Position numbers and translations under genes: made by a program. A DNA stretch of 64,000 nt. It comes from Antarctobacter heliothermus. GTDB taxonomy: Bacteria; Pseudomonadota; Alphaproteobacteria; Rhodobacterales; Rhodobacteraceae. Each line of letters starts with the position of its first letter. Position 1 is the stretch's first letter. The notes beneath the pieces are model-generated. The model was given only the letters and a program-made list of their open reading frames with translations. It was not told where the DNA came from and ran no database searches. Positions 46,733-55,679 of this stretch are shown one piece after another. The DNA lies in assembly GCF_002237555.1 (NCBI RefSeq), contig NZ_CP022540.1:1372501-1436500 (forward strand). The letters are read 5' to 3'.

Positions 46733-48466
46733 ATGACCCGCCGTTCGCCTGAAAGCCTTCGCAGTGCCCGCTGGTTCGATCGGCCAGATCTCAAATCCCA
46801 TGTCCATCGGGCGCGCGCCATGCAGATGGGGTATTCCGCCGAGGATTGGCGAAAAAAGCCATGTATAGCGGTCATCAACACCTGGTCGGACGTCAACCCA
46901 TGCCATGCGCACTTTCGCGACAGGGCAGAGTCGGTGAAACGCGGCATTTTGCAGGCGGGTGGCTTTCCGCTTGAGATGCCGGCGATCTCGCTCGCCGAAA
47001 CCTTTGTGAAGCCAACCACGATGCTCTATCGCAATCTTCTGGCGATCGAGGGGGAAGAGCTTTTGCGATCCCATCCTGTGGACGGGGCGGTTCTGTTGGC
47101 GGGCTGTGACAAAACAACCCCGGCGCTCATCATGGGCGCGATCAGCGCGAACCTTCCCACCATACTTGTGCCCGGCGGTCCGCAGATGAACGGAATGTGG
47201 CGCGGTGAACGTCTCGGGAGCGGTTCGGATGCGTGGAAATACTGGGATGAATTGCGGGGCGGGACCATAGATGAGGAACAATGGAACGATGTGCTTGCGC
47301 ATACCAACAGATCGTTCGGGCATTGCATGACCATGGGAACCGCAAGCACGATGAACTCGTTGGCGGATGTGATGGGCCTGACCTTTACGGGTGCAAGCTC
47401 TATTCCGGCTCCGGATTCCAACCACACCCGCATGGCGACTGCGGCTGGCCGCCGCATCGTGGACATGGTCTGGGAGGATCTGACCCCGGACCAGATCGTG
47501 ACGCGGGCCTCGATTGAGAATGTGCTGGTCACAGCAATGGCGCTGGGCTGTTCGACCAACGCGGTCATTCATGTTCTGGCGATTGCCGCCCGCGCGGGGG
47601 TCGACATAAGCCTTGATGACTTTGACCGGGTGTCGAGAGACACGCCCATCCTCGCCAACGTGCGCCCCACAGGTGAGAAATACCTGATGCAGGACTTCCA
47701 CGAAGCAGGAGGCCTGTGCGCTTTGCTGGAACGTCTCAGGCCGCAGCTCAATGTCGATTGCTTGACAGTCAGCGGCAAGACTCTCGGTGATGAAATCGCG
47801 GGGGCCGAAGTCTACATGGACGACGTGATACGCCCGGTCGACAACCCCATTTTTAAAGATGGGGCGATTGCGGTTCTGCGTGGCAATCTGGCTCCGGATG
47901 GATGCGTTATGAAACCTCGCGCCTGTGACCCCCGGTTCCACAATCACCGCGGCCCGGCATTGGTTTTCGACTCTATGGCAGAGATGAAAGAGTTGATTGA
48001 TCAGGACGACCTCGATGTGACTGCGGATCACGTCCTGATCCTGCGAAACGCGGGTCCGCTGGGCGGGCCGGGCATGCCGGAATGGGGCATGTTGCCGATC
48101 CCGAAAAAGCTGCTCGAACAGGGGGTGAGGGATATGGTTCGGATTTCTGACGCGCGGATGAGCGGTACCAGCTATGGTGCCTGCATCCTCCATGTCGCCC
48201 CCGAAGCCCATATTGGCGGCCCTCTTGCGTTTGTCGAGAACGGCGACATGGTCGCGGTCAATCTGCAAGAGCGGACCATCCATCTTGAGGTTGATGACGC
48301 GACTCTCCAGGCACGGCGCGCGCGCTGGACTGCACCGGAGCCACGTTTCGGACGTGGCTACGGTTGGATGTTTGCTCAACATGTCGGCCAGGCGGACAAG
48401 GGATGCGACTTTGACTATCTTCAAACCGCGTTCGGACCAGCAGTCGGAGAGCCGGAGATCTTCTGA
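46733..48466 (+). CDS. IlvD/Edd-family dehydratase, aldonate (pentonate) type
   Basis: 577 residues, the length of sugar-acid dehydratases such as L-arabinonate dehydratase rather than IlvD or Edd. The cluster ligands C58 (TWSDVNPCHAH), C125 (LLAGCDKTTP) and C198 (FGHCMTMGTAST) have the spacing of those [2Fe-2S] enzymes, and GCSTNAVIHVLAIA and ISDARMSGTSYGA complete the signature. It removes water from an aldonate to give a 2-keto-3-deoxy acid. AAGGAG precedes the ATG. Neighbouring TctABC importer and kelch protein fit uptake and use of a sugar acid. Confidence 0.88.
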   Translation: MTRRSPESLRSARWFDRPDLKSHVHRARAMQMGYSAEDWRKKPCIAVINTWSDVNPCHAHFRDRAESVKRGILQAGGFPLEMPAISLAETFVKPTTMLYRNLLAIEGEELLRSHPVDGAVLLAGCDKTTPALIMGAISANLPTILVPGGPQMNGMWRGERLGSGSDAWKYWDELRGGTIDEEQWNDVLAHTNRSFGHCMTMGTASTMNSLADVMGLTFTGASSIPAPDSNHTRMATAAGRRIVDMVWEDLTPDQIVTRASIENVLVTAMALGCSTNAVIHVLAIAARAGVDISLDDFDRVSRDTPILANVRPTGEKYLMQDFHEAGGLCALLERLRPQLNVDCLTVSGKTLGDEIAGAEVYMDDVIRPVDNPIFKDGAIAVLRGNLAPDGCVMKPRACDPRFHNHRGPALVFDSMAEMKELIDQDDLDVTADHVLILRNAGPLGGPGMPEWGMLPIPKKLLEQGVRDMVRISDARMSGTSYGACILHVAPEAHIGGPLAFVENGDMVAVNLQERTIHLEVDDATLQARRARWTAPEPRFGRGYGWMFAQHVGQADKGCDFDYLQTAFGPAVGEPEIF

Positions 48467-48554
48467 GACGATCACGCCAGGAAATCTCGGTGCTGCGCGA
48501 TACGCGATCGCGCATCCATCATGTCCACGTTTGTGTTCCAAGGGCCTTTTGGGA

Positions 48555-50090
48555 TTACTCTTTCTGTTCGTTCCTGCTTTGCAGCTTTGACCGATGCTCG
48601 CGGATGCTGCTGATGGCGCTGTACAGGAACGTCGCCAGAGCGAGGAAGAGGATGACCAGCGTGATGGGCCGGGTCATGACGACACTCAGATCGCCCGCAT
48701 GAATGGTCATCGCGCGCGAGAGGTTGGTCTCGATGATTGGCCCCATGACGAAGGCAAGCACTACCGGAACAACGGGGATGTCGACCTTCACCATCCAATA
48801 GGCGAGCATGCTCAGGAAAATTACCATCATCACATGCGCAGAGTAGTTCGCGTATGCGTAGGTTCCGAGCAGGATCAGAATGAATACCAGCGGGCCCAGA
48901 ATGCGCCGGGCGATATTCGAGATGTAGGCGAACCCACGCGTGTAGATCAATCCCAGCAGCAACAGCCAGAAGTTGATAAAGATCAAGCCCACGAAAATCG
49001 TCGTGATCAGCAACGGTTCCTGTCCAAAGAGCAATGGACCGGGCACGATGCCCTTGCTGATCAGGACACTCAGCAGGATCGCGGCAGACCCCGATCCGGG
49101 GATACCCAGCGTCAAGGACGGGACAAGCGTTCCGGCGACAACCGCGTTGTTTGCCGTTTCAGGCGCCGCGATGCCTTCGGGAATACCGGTTCCGAACTCC
49201 TCTGCAGGCCGTTTGGACCAGCGTCTTTCCTCACTGTATGCGATCAACGATCCGATGGATGCTCCTGCGCCCGGTATTGCGCCAATCGCAGTGCCGATGA
49301 GGCTCGAACGGATCCATGTCGGCACTAGACGCCGAACGTAGCGCAGCGGGAAACGGTCATCGCTCGTTTTTTCGATAGCTAGAACCTTTTTCGGCTTCTC
49401 AACCGTCTTGCGGTGATTGATGAGCAGCCGCAGCGATTCCGGCCCCGCCAAGAAGGCAATAATGACGACGACAAGCGGTATGCCGTCCGTCAAAAATGCC
49501 TGATCGAAGGTGAAGCGCATACCGCCGAAATCCGACGCGCCAACCGTCGCGAGGAAAAGCCCCAGTCCGGTCGCAAGAAAGCCCCGCGCCGGATCGCGTC
49601 CAAAGAAGCTGCCGATCACCGAAAGCCCGAAAATGCCCAGGGCGAACATCTCGCCCGGTCCAAATTCCAGTGCGACGCTCGCGATCCAGCCGCCCACAAA
49701 GATAAAGATAACCGTGCTTGTCACCCCGCCGATCACGCCCGAAAACAGCGACACTTTAAGCGCCCGGTTCGGATAGCCCTGCTGCGCCATCGTGTAGCCG
49801 TCAAGCACCGTCACGGATTGCGCGGGCGTCCCGGGCGTTCGTATCAGAATGGCTGGGATCGACCCGCCATATTCCGCGGCGGAATAAACGGCCAGAAAGA
49901 AAATGATCGCCACGTCTGCAGGCATCGCGAAGGTCAGAGGGAAGAGCAGCGCCAGAGATTGCGAGCTGCCAAAACCGGGTAGAGCCCCAAGGATGACGCC
50001 GAATGTGACGCCGGAAATGATGGCGAAAACGACCGCCCAGCTTCCCATCTGGAGAATTGCAGGCACAACGTAAGTGAATAGGTTTTCCAT
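48555..50090 (-). CDS. tctA: Tripartite tricarboxylate transporter large permease TctA
   Basis: 511 residues with about 12 membrane segments. LGALPGFGSSQSLALLFPLT and ALGAIPGAGASIGSLIAYSEE are the two conserved glycine-proline loops of TctA, with ALLFPLTFAMPADVAIIFFL and the GIPGSGSAAILLSV repeat. Start at 50090. It is the last gene of the tctCBA operon, converging with the dehydratase gene. Confidence 0.92.
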   Translation of the reverse strand: MENLFTYVVPAILQMGSWAVVFAIISGVTFGVILGALPGFGSSQSLALLFPLTFAMPADVAIIFFLAVYSAAEYGGSIPAILIRTPGTPAQSVTVLDGYTMAQQGYPNRALKVSLFSGVIGGVTSTVIFIFVGGWIASVALEFGPGEMFALGIFGLSVIGSFFGRDPARGFLATGLGLFLATVGASDFGGMRFTFDQAFLTDGIPLVVVIIAFLAGPESLRLLINHRKTVEKPKKVLAIEKTSDDRFPLRYVRRLVPTWIRSSLIGTAIGAIPGAGASIGSLIAYSEERRWSKRPAEEFGTGIPEGIAAPETANNAVVAGTLVPSLTLGIPGSGSAAILLSVLISKGIVPGPLLFGQEPLLITTIFVGLIFINFWLLLLGLIYTRGFAYISNIARRILGPLVFILILLGTYAYANYSAHVMMVIFLSMLAYWMVKVDIPVVPVVLAFVMGPIIETNLSRAMTIHAGDLSVVMTRPITLVILFLALATFLYSAISSIREHRSKLQSRNEQKE

Positions 50091-50097
50091 GTGTGTC

Positions 50098-50670
50098 TCA
50101 ATACTGGCCCAGATAGCGCGGCAGGAAAGCAAGCGGCAAAGAAACCCCAAGCCCGATGACGAAAGCGAAATAGATGAAGATGGTTGTGGTAACCGCGCCG
50201 ACCGCCGCATAGGCCGCCGCCTTCGGCCACGGCATCAAGATGCGTGGAAAGAAAAGGCAGAACATGAAAATCGTTGTCATGATCTCCAATCCGACCCGTC
50301 GCATGAGAACGACATATGCCGTTGAAAGCACGACTATTGTCGCCGCTTCCAACAGGTCGAACCGGATTGGACCGGACTTGTCGTCGTCCTCATCGTCGTC
50401 TTCGTCGGCTTGAACAGCCGTCGTGACCTGATCGACCTCCTCAAGGGGCGTCCGGATGAGTTCACGAAGCAGGATAATTGCTGCAAAAATCAGGATAACC
50501 GACAGCGTGATCCGGGGGAAAAAGCCGTCTCCGGGGTATCCCGGCAGGATGGATCTCGGCAACTGCGTTGCGATGTAGAAGCAGTAAGCCGCACTGACAA
50601 ATGCAATCGCTGTAGTCACTTGAAGGCTGCGGCGACGATGAAGCGTGAGTGTGCGGAGCTTGTTCAACAT
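50098..50670 (-). CDS. tctB: Tripartite tricarboxylate transporter small permease TctB
   Basis: 190 residues with four hydrophobic segments and the PGDGFFPRITLSVILI motif typical of TctB. An acidic linker (EDDDEDDDK) separates the two halves. Start taken as 50670; an ATG 51 bases upstream is possible and neither has a strong ribosome site. It is 7 bp before tctA. Confidence 0.85.
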   Translation of the reverse strand: MLNKLRTLTLHRRRSLQVTTAIAFVSAAYCFYIATQLPRSILPGYPGDGFFPRITLSVILIFAAIILLRELIRTPLEEVDQVTTAVQADEDDDEDDDKSGPIRFDLLEAATIVVLSTAYVVLMRRVGLEIMTTIFMFCLFFPRILMPWPKAAAYAAVGAVTTTIFIYFAFVIGLGVSLPLAFLPRYLGQY

Positions 50671-50755
50671 GAAGCGTGGTCCAATGGGAAAGCGGTGCTT
50701 CGGAAAGGCGGGTCTGGCCAAATGGCGCCTGCCGATGGAGTACTTGATTATGCGA

Positions 50756-50787
50756 CCGCCCGGAACACTGGTGTGTATTCCGGGCGG
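50756..50787 (-). promoter_or_regulatory. Intercistronic hairpin after tctC
   Basis: CCGCCCGGAA and TTCCGGGCGG form a perfect 10-bp stem just after the tctC stop, without a T run. Such hairpins usually protect the binding-protein transcript from 3' decay and reduce expression of downstream permease genes. Confidence 0.6.
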
Positions 50788-50795
50788 CCGATTGT

Positions 50796-51812
50796 TCAGC
50801 CTTGGATGAACTCGATCTCGAGCAGGAATTCCCGCGTCGTCGCGACGGCATCAAGAAAATCGGACATCAGCTTGTCCCGATCGCCGCCAACGAAGTTCGG
50901 CACCACATGCGGGTTCCGATCCATGTAAACTTCCTTGTAGTGATCGGACTCCGAGACCTTGCGCAGGGCATCGGTGAGGATGTCCATCCGATCATCCGGA
51001 GTTCCGGCCTTGACCAGAAAGCCCTGCCACTGATGCGGCACGTCGTAGGACATGCCGACGTCGCGGATCGACGGAACGCTGGCCCACAGCGGATGATCCA
51101 GCTGCTCCTCGTTGAGGATGAGCACCGGGCAGATTGTGCCTGCCTCTATGTGGCTGTTCCAGAGGCCGGGCTGGGCCGCGCCAACGCGCAGGTGACCGCC
51201 GACAACGTCTTTGACGACCCCGCCAGTACCGGAGTAGGGCACAAAGTTCAGCTTGGCTCCTTTAGGGTCGCGCGTGATCATCGTGGTCTGCAAGTGGTGA
51301 GTCGACCCGATCTTGTTAAAGCCCATGCCAAGCTGGCCGGGATTGTTCTCTGCGTAGGCGACAATATCGTCCCAGGTCTTCAGATCGGGGTCATCGCACC
51401 GAACGCCGATGCCGTAGATGGTTTCCTCGAACTTCGCGAGGATTTCAAAGGCTGCCGGCTCCAGTTCAAAGTGGGGAAGATTGAAGTAGCTGGTGAAGCT
51501 GCGGCTGAAGTGCATGATCGTGTACCCGTCGGCCGGTTGTTGCGACACATACAGCGTCGGCTCCCAGTTCGACGCACCGTTCTTGTAGGTCACGTTGACC
51601 GGAACGCCGAGGTAACCCTCCTTGGCAAGCTCACCTGCCACCATTTCGCACCAAGCCGCGGTGCCCGAGCCCGGCGACGTCGTGCACACCAGGTCGATGG
51701 GCTTGGACGGGTAGTCCTGCGCCTGCGCGGCCGAGCCGAACGCGAAAGCGGCCGGCAGGGCGATCGCCATTGCCGACACAAGATTTCTGGTCGTCGTCTT
51801 GATGGATGTCAT
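50796..51812 (-). CDS. tctC: Tripartite tricarboxylate transporter substrate-binding protein TctC
   Basis: 338 residues with a signal peptide cut after AQA (31). Body: YPSKPIDLVCTTSPGSGTA, YTIMHFSRSFTSYFNLPHFE, GKIGSTHHLQTTMI-type loop and GGVVKDVVGGHLRVGAAQPG. It has the Bug/TctC fold that binds carboxylates in the periplasm. GGAGG precedes the start at 51812. The operator ACCAAT-N6-ATTGGT lies 190 bp upstream. Confidence 0.92.
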   Translation of the reverse strand: MTSIKTTTRNLVSAMAIALPAAFAFGSAAQAQDYPSKPIDLVCTTSPGSGTAAWCEMVAGELAKEGYLGVPVNVTYKNGASNWEPTLYVSQQPADGYTIMHFSRSFTSYFNLPHFELEPAAFEILAKFEETIYGIGVRCDDPDLKTWDDIVAYAENNPGQLGMGFNKIGSTHHLQTTMITRDPKGAKLNFVPYSGTGGVVKDVVGGHLRVGAAQPGLWNSHIEAGTICPVLILNEEQLDHPLWASVPSIRDVGMSYDVPHQWQGFLVKAGTPDDRMDILTDALRKVSESDHYKEVYMDRNPHVVPNFVGGDRDKLMSDFLDAVATTREFLLEIEFIQG

Positions 51813-52003
51813 GGGTTGGTCCTCCTCGGTGTCGAAAAACGGAATAGTGATGCGGGACTCGTCTTGCGCTGCCTTCTGGCGGACAACGTCGTTGCTGCAC
51901 CCTGGTGGTGCCGGACCCCGGAGCCGGGTTGGCTTGCGCAGACCCGTATTCCATGGCTTGAATCGTAGGCGCAGAACCGCTGGGTTAGATAGCTTGATTG
52001 CTG

Positions 52004-52021
52004 ACCAATTCTCGTATTGGT
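52004..52021. promoter_or_regulatory. GntR-type operator upstream of tctCBA
   Basis: ACCAAT-TCTCGT-ATTGGT within a larger 26-bp dyad (GCTGACCAAT and ATTGGTCAGC, 52000-52025). The same half-sites and spacing occur at 54505 beside the GntR gene. Confidence 0.65.
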
Positions 52022-52212
52022 CAGCTTGTGACGGTCGTTTGACAGCCGGAATCCGATGGATCGCCCGCGCGCCTTGGTCGCAGCGATGCCCACCGAAACG
52101 TATCATGCGCACGGATCAAAAAAATGTAAGCCATGAGGAAAATCATGCCATGCGAAAGGGGTGAATTAGCGTGACGCATGTGCAGAGAGTTGGGGGGGCG
52201 CACGTCCAACTG

Positions 52213-52245
52213 CGCGCAATCGGGCAAAATTTGCCCGATTGCGCG
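52213..52245. repeat. 33-bp perfect palindrome
   Basis: CGCGCAATCGGGCAAA, one central A, then its exact complement. It lies in the gap between the kelch gene and tctC. The core TTTGCCCGATTG also occurs at 43697. It is too long and symmetric for chance; it may be an operator or a cruciform, and no T run suggests a terminator. Confidence 0.85.
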
Positions 52246-52290
52246 ACAGGTCGGTGCGAACCGATGTTTCAGAGGGCCGGTAGGGGGCAA

Positions 52291-52320
52291 ACGCCCGTGC
52301 CTCAATCGAAGCACGGGCGT
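52291..52320 (-). terminator. Terminator of the kelch operon
   Basis: ACGCCCGTGC and GCACGGGCGT form a 10-bp stem with a 10-base loop. Read on the minus strand it is followed by TTTGCCCCC, 10 bp after the kelch stop. Confidence 0.7.
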
Positions 52321-52329
52321 CCGACAGGA

Positions 52330-53358
52330 TCAGCCGAACGTAAACGAGTCGTGGTATGCGCCCTGAACACTACCACCCGTGATTGGCGCACCACCGGGTA
52401 CATAGACAGTGTCGCCGATGACAGCCGCGGTCGAGCCGTGCAGGCCATGCCGCGGAATCGGCATGGGCGCCACGAGCTCCCAGCTGTCGGTCTTGGGATC
52501 ATAAGCTTCGTTCGCCTCGAAAACGAGACCGCGCGCCTCACCACCAAAAGCCAGAATCTTGCCGCCGACATATGCAACCGAAAGCCCGCTTCGCGCGGTG
52601 GGCATTTCCTTGCGGAAGGTCCAGGCGGCGGTTTCAGGATCAAAGACCGAATGCAGGCCTGTATTGAAATCGTAGGAGTCCTTCCGGCCGCCAATCGCGT
52701 GGATCTTGCCGTCGACGACAACCGCACCGAAATGGCAACGTTGTCCTGCGAAAGGCTGGGTCGGCGTCGATCCCCGCATATCGTTCAGGATCTCGTATTT
52801 TTTCGTTTCGGGATCGTAGACCTCGTGCCAGTCAAGTGACCTGACATTGCGCCCGCCCAGCAGGTGTATTTGACCGTTCAGGGGCACGGCCATTGTCGCT
52901 CCGCGTGGGCGCAGAAGGTTTGGGATGCGCTCCCACTCGTCAGCGTCGGCATCGTAGACAAAGCAATTGCTGTGCGGGCACCGGTTCTGTTCGATGAACC
53001 CGCCAAAGCTGTAGATGCGGTTTCCGATAACGGCGTTGCACAAGTGGTTGCAGGCATACGGGATCGGGGCCTTTAACTCCCACTCGCCCGTGGCCGGATC
53101 GAACACCTGATGAAAATCGCTGTTCACCTGACCGCGGGCGTAGCCGCCGATCACATGGACCTTGCCGTTGCACGCAACGACACCCATTTCGGCTGTCGCG
53201 ACGGGCATTCGCGTCTCTTCTTTCCAGCTGCCCATATTGGCCGCGTTCGGGATCGGATCAGGAACAGGTTGAGAGACCCCCTGCGGGATGCTCGTGATCG
53301 TCGGGTCGAATAGACCGGAGAAGAGAGGATCTTCGTGGCTGTCGCGTGTATCGGGCAT
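52330..53358 (-). CDS. Kelch-repeat protein, NanM-like
   Basis: 342 residues with about six kelch blades: VIGGYARGQVN, SFGGFIEQNRC, LLGGRNVRSLD, AIGGRKDSYDF, AFGGEARGLVF and PGGAPITGG, each followed by an aromatic-containing DP.T..W segment. No signal peptide, so cytoplasmic, unlike E. coli NanM. Kelch proteins of this kind can be sugar mutarotases or epimerases. It follows the decarboxylase-like gene by 12 bp in one operon. Exact role unknown. Confidence 0.8.
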   Translation of the reverse strand: MPDTRDSHEDPLFSGLFDPTITSIPQGVSQPVPDPIPNAANMGSWKEETRMPVATAEMGVVACNGKVHVIGGYARGQVNSDFHQVFDPATGEWELKAPIPYACNHLCNAVIGNRIYSFGGFIEQNRCPHSNCFVYDADADEWERIPNLLRPRGATMAVPLNGQIHLLGGRNVRSLDWHEVYDPETKKYEILNDMRGSTPTQPFAGQRCHFGAVVVDGKIHAIGGRKDSYDFNTGLHSVFDPETAAWTFRKEMPTARSGLSVAYVGGKILAFGGEARGLVFEANEAYDPKTDSWELVAPMPIPRHGLHGSTAAVIGDTVYVPGGAPITGGSVQGAYHDSFTFG

Positions 53359-53370
53359 CGATGACCTCAT

Positions 53371-54369
53371 TCAGTTGCTGGTGTCTTTCAGTGGAAGCGT
53401 GCTTGGATGGAAAACATCCTCGGCATTCAGCAAGCGACCCGTCAAGCCGTCGGAATGCGCATACCGCAGCATCATCTCGATTTCCGCCTTGCTCTCGGAG
53501 AAACCATACTTCCAGAAATTGCCGCCCATCATGCTCCGCGCGTCAGCGGCTCGCTCCGCGACCCAAGGCAATGTCAGGCGAAGAATATTGACCTGTTTGA
53601 GCTCGTCATACGCGATTTGCTTTGCGCGCACGAAGGCATTGAAGACTTCTGCGGCCAGCCATGGGTGTTGTTCGATCAGGCTCCGGCGAATAACGACACA
53701 ATGCATGATCGGGAATGCGCCTGTGCGCTGGTAGTAAGCCATTTCCGCCGACACATAGTCCGGGAAGAGGCGCGCGACATTCGGTTTGCCTTGGGCATAG
53801 CTGGATGGAGGCTTTGTCGCGATGATTGCGTCCAGTCCCCCCTCCGCCAACATCCCGTTAAGGGTCTGATCCGCCGGAATCGGACTAAGATTGATGTCCT
53901 CGGGAAGGTCGAGCTTGAGACGTTCACCGCCGCCGGGGGCCTCTAGACCGCCGTTCTTCCATTCGACGTCCTTTGCGGGGACACCATGCTCGTCACCCAG
54001 AATGCCCCGAACCCACAGGCCGATCGTTTGCTGGAATTGTTGCACGCCAATCGTCTTGCCGCTCAAATCCTCGGGGCGCTCGATTCCGCTATTGGTGTTG
54101 ATGTATATTGATGAATGCCGAAACGCGCGGGACAGGAACACGGGGATTGCTACATAATCCTGCGCCCCGCGATCAACCTGCACAAGATGTGAAGACATCG
54201 ACATCTCGGCAATATCGAACGCCTGATCATCCAGTACTTGCCGGAAAATTGTCTGCGTCACACCCGGGAGCGGGATAACCTCGCAGCCAGCGATCTCGAC
54301 GCGGCCATCGAGAATTGGCGCAGCGCGATCGGTTTGCGTACAAGCAAGCGACAGCTTTAGCTTGGCCAT
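53371..54369 (-). CDS. 4,5-dihydroxyphthalate decarboxylase-like protein, second of two
   Basis: 332 residues without a signal peptide, of the same family as 37125: LSLACTQTDRAAPILDGRVE, FDIAEMSMSSHLVQVDRG, PVFLSRAFRHSSIYINTNSG, DLSGKTIGVQQFQQTIGLWV and RTGAFPIMHCVVIRRSLIEQ. It has the substrate-binding fold of that family; Pht5 itself removes CO2 from 4,5-dihydroxyphthalate, but no aromatic-pathway gene is near. It is the first gene of the kelch operon, whose promoter it shares with the divergent GntR gene. Confidence 0.8.
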   Translation of the reverse strand: MAKLKLSLACTQTDRAAPILDGRVEIAGCEVIPLPGVTQTIFRQVLDDQAFDIAEMSMSSHLVQVDRGAQDYVAIPVFLSRAFRHSSIYINTNSGIERPEDLSGKTIGVQQFQQTIGLWVRGILGDEHGVPAKDVEWKNGGLEAPGGGERLKLDLPEDINLSPIPADQTLNGMLAEGGLDAIIATKPPSSYAQGKPNVARLFPDYVSAEMAYYQRTGAFPIMHCVVIRRSLIEQHPWLAAEVFNAFVRAKQIAYDELKQVNILRLTLPWVAERAADARSMMGGNFWKYGFSESKAEIEMMLRYAHSDGLTGRLLNAEDVFHPSTLPLKDTSN

Positions 54370-54504
54370 TGGGAACTCCTGGTGTGCTGTGGCCGAAATA
54401 CGAATTCATCGCTGATTGAATGGCTCACAGCGGCCACGCGGCAAGCCTCAGCACCTCGTCTCAGACTGAGGCGCGACCGCTTGAAATAAAAGGTGCAATG
54501 CCCA

Positions 54505-54522
54505 ACCAATTGTGCGATTGGT
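54505..54522. promoter_or_regulatory. GntR-type operator before the GntR gene
   Basis: ACCAAT-TGTGCG-ATTGGT, the same half-sites and spacing as at 52004. It ends 5 bp before the ATG at 54528, so binding would block translation start or transcription of the regulator and act on the divergent operon 136 bp away. Confidence 0.65.
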
Positions 54523-54527
54523 GGCCC

Positions 54528-55205
54528 ATGGCCCGTGATCAGCAGTCCGATGCGCTGCAAAAATTGCGCACATATCTCAAAACGAAAGACTTCGCACTAA
54601 ACGACCGTTTGCCGCCGGAACGTATGCTTGCCGAAGAGCTTGGTTTGACACGTTCAACCCTGCGAAACGCGATGGACGTGATCGAAAGCGAAGGACTGAT
54701 TTGGCGTCAGGTCGGACGCGGCACCTTTATCGGGGCAAGGTCGGTAATCAATCTGGCAGAGGTCCGCTATCTCAGCAGTATAACGCGGCCTTCGGAAATC
54801 AGCGACGCCAGACTGATCATCGAGCCCGAGCTGGCGCGCCTCGCCGCGTTGAACTCGAAACAGAGCGATCTTCGCGAATTGCGGCATTGCAACAGCCGCT
54901 GTCGGTCGGCGACAGATTGGCGGCTTTTTGAGTCGTGGGATAACCGGTTTCACTACGCCGTCGCCGTGGCGACGCGGAACAAACTGCTGATCACGGTTTT
55001 TGAGACGTTGAATGCCGTCCGCCGCTCTTCGACCTGGCAGACCGTTCGCAAAACGACTGGTCCCACCAAGGGATACCCTTCGCTCGACGAGCACGCGGCG
55101 ATCTACGATGCAATCAAAAGCCAGAACCCAGATGCCGCTGCAGACGCCATGCGTGCACACCTCGGATCAGTTCGCACCCGCCTTATTGGAGCGGTGGAGG
55201 AATAA
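54528..55205 (+). CDS. GntR-family regulator (FCD subgroup)
   Basis: 225 residues from ATG 54528: DALQKLRTYLKTKDFALNDR, PPERMLAEELGLTRSTLRNA and DVIESEGLIWRQVGRGTFIG form the winged helix; the helical FCD domain follows (ISDARLIIEPELARLAALNS, NRFHYAVAVATRNKLL, DEHAAIYDAI with the metal His). Earlier in-frame ATGs at 54420 and 54498 would put the operator inside the gene, so the later start is preferred. It most likely represses the kelch and tctCBA operons. Confidence 0.88.
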   Translation: MARDQQSDALQKLRTYLKTKDFALNDRLPPERMLAEELGLTRSTLRNAMDVIESEGLIWRQVGRGTFIGARSVINLAEVRYLSSITRPSEISDARLIIEPELARLAALNSKQSDLRELRHCNSRCRSATDWRLFESWDNRFHYAVAVATRNKLLITVFETLNAVRRSSTWQTVRKTTGPTKGYPSLDEHAAIYDAIKSQNPDAAADAMRAHLGSVRTRLIGAVEE

Positions 55206-55422
55206 GGCGGCAGGATTTTCCACGATGCACCCGCCCGGCAACAACTCAAAAATGACCACGGCACAGGTTGACGACGCCTCGGCAAGGCGGACAGGCGTGC
55301 GCGCAAGTTATGCGTTTGCTGCAATGCGGCATTTCCGGATCGTCGGTGGTCATGTCCACACATGTGGCCCATTTCTAGCACAGCGGCGCAATAGCCAATC
55401 GAAATAGATAAGGTTGATCCAG

Positions 55423-55638
55423 ATGACGACTGTCACAGAATCCCACATTCCTCAGACAAGCCTAATCGGTGGCTTGTTTCGCTTCCTGACCGAGACAGTC
55501 GGAGCCTTTTCGCGCGCACGTTCGGCGGCTGCTGAGTTCGAATTCCTCACTTCCCTGTCCGACGAAGAACTTACGGACCGAGGACTTGACCGCGATATGA
55601 TCGTGGATCGCGTCAACCAGCGGTTTCTCGGCCGCTGA
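55423..55638 (+). CDS. Small DUF1127-like protein
   Basis: 71 residues. The C-terminal LTSLSDEELTDRGLDRDMIVDR resembles the YjiS/DUF1127 tail, preceded by an amphipathic helix (GGLFRFLTETVGAFSRARSA). In alphaproteobacteria such small basic proteins bind RNA and influence phosphate and carbon metabolism. Start at 55423 after AAGG. It is 217 bp downstream of the GntR gene; that gap has no gene I can support. Confidence 0.7.
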   Translation: MTTVTESHIPQTSLIGGLFRFLTETVGAFSRARSAAAEFEFLTSLSDEELTDRGLDRDMIVDRVNQRFLGR

Positions 55639-55679
55639 CGGCGGCAAAGCCAATCTATTAAGGCACGTTCAATCCATCC

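Noticed and set aside
46625..48541. 638-codon minus-strand frame opposite the dehydratase gene
   Set aside because: The plus-strand dehydratase has all Fe-S and family motifs; the opposite frame is a compositional shadow.
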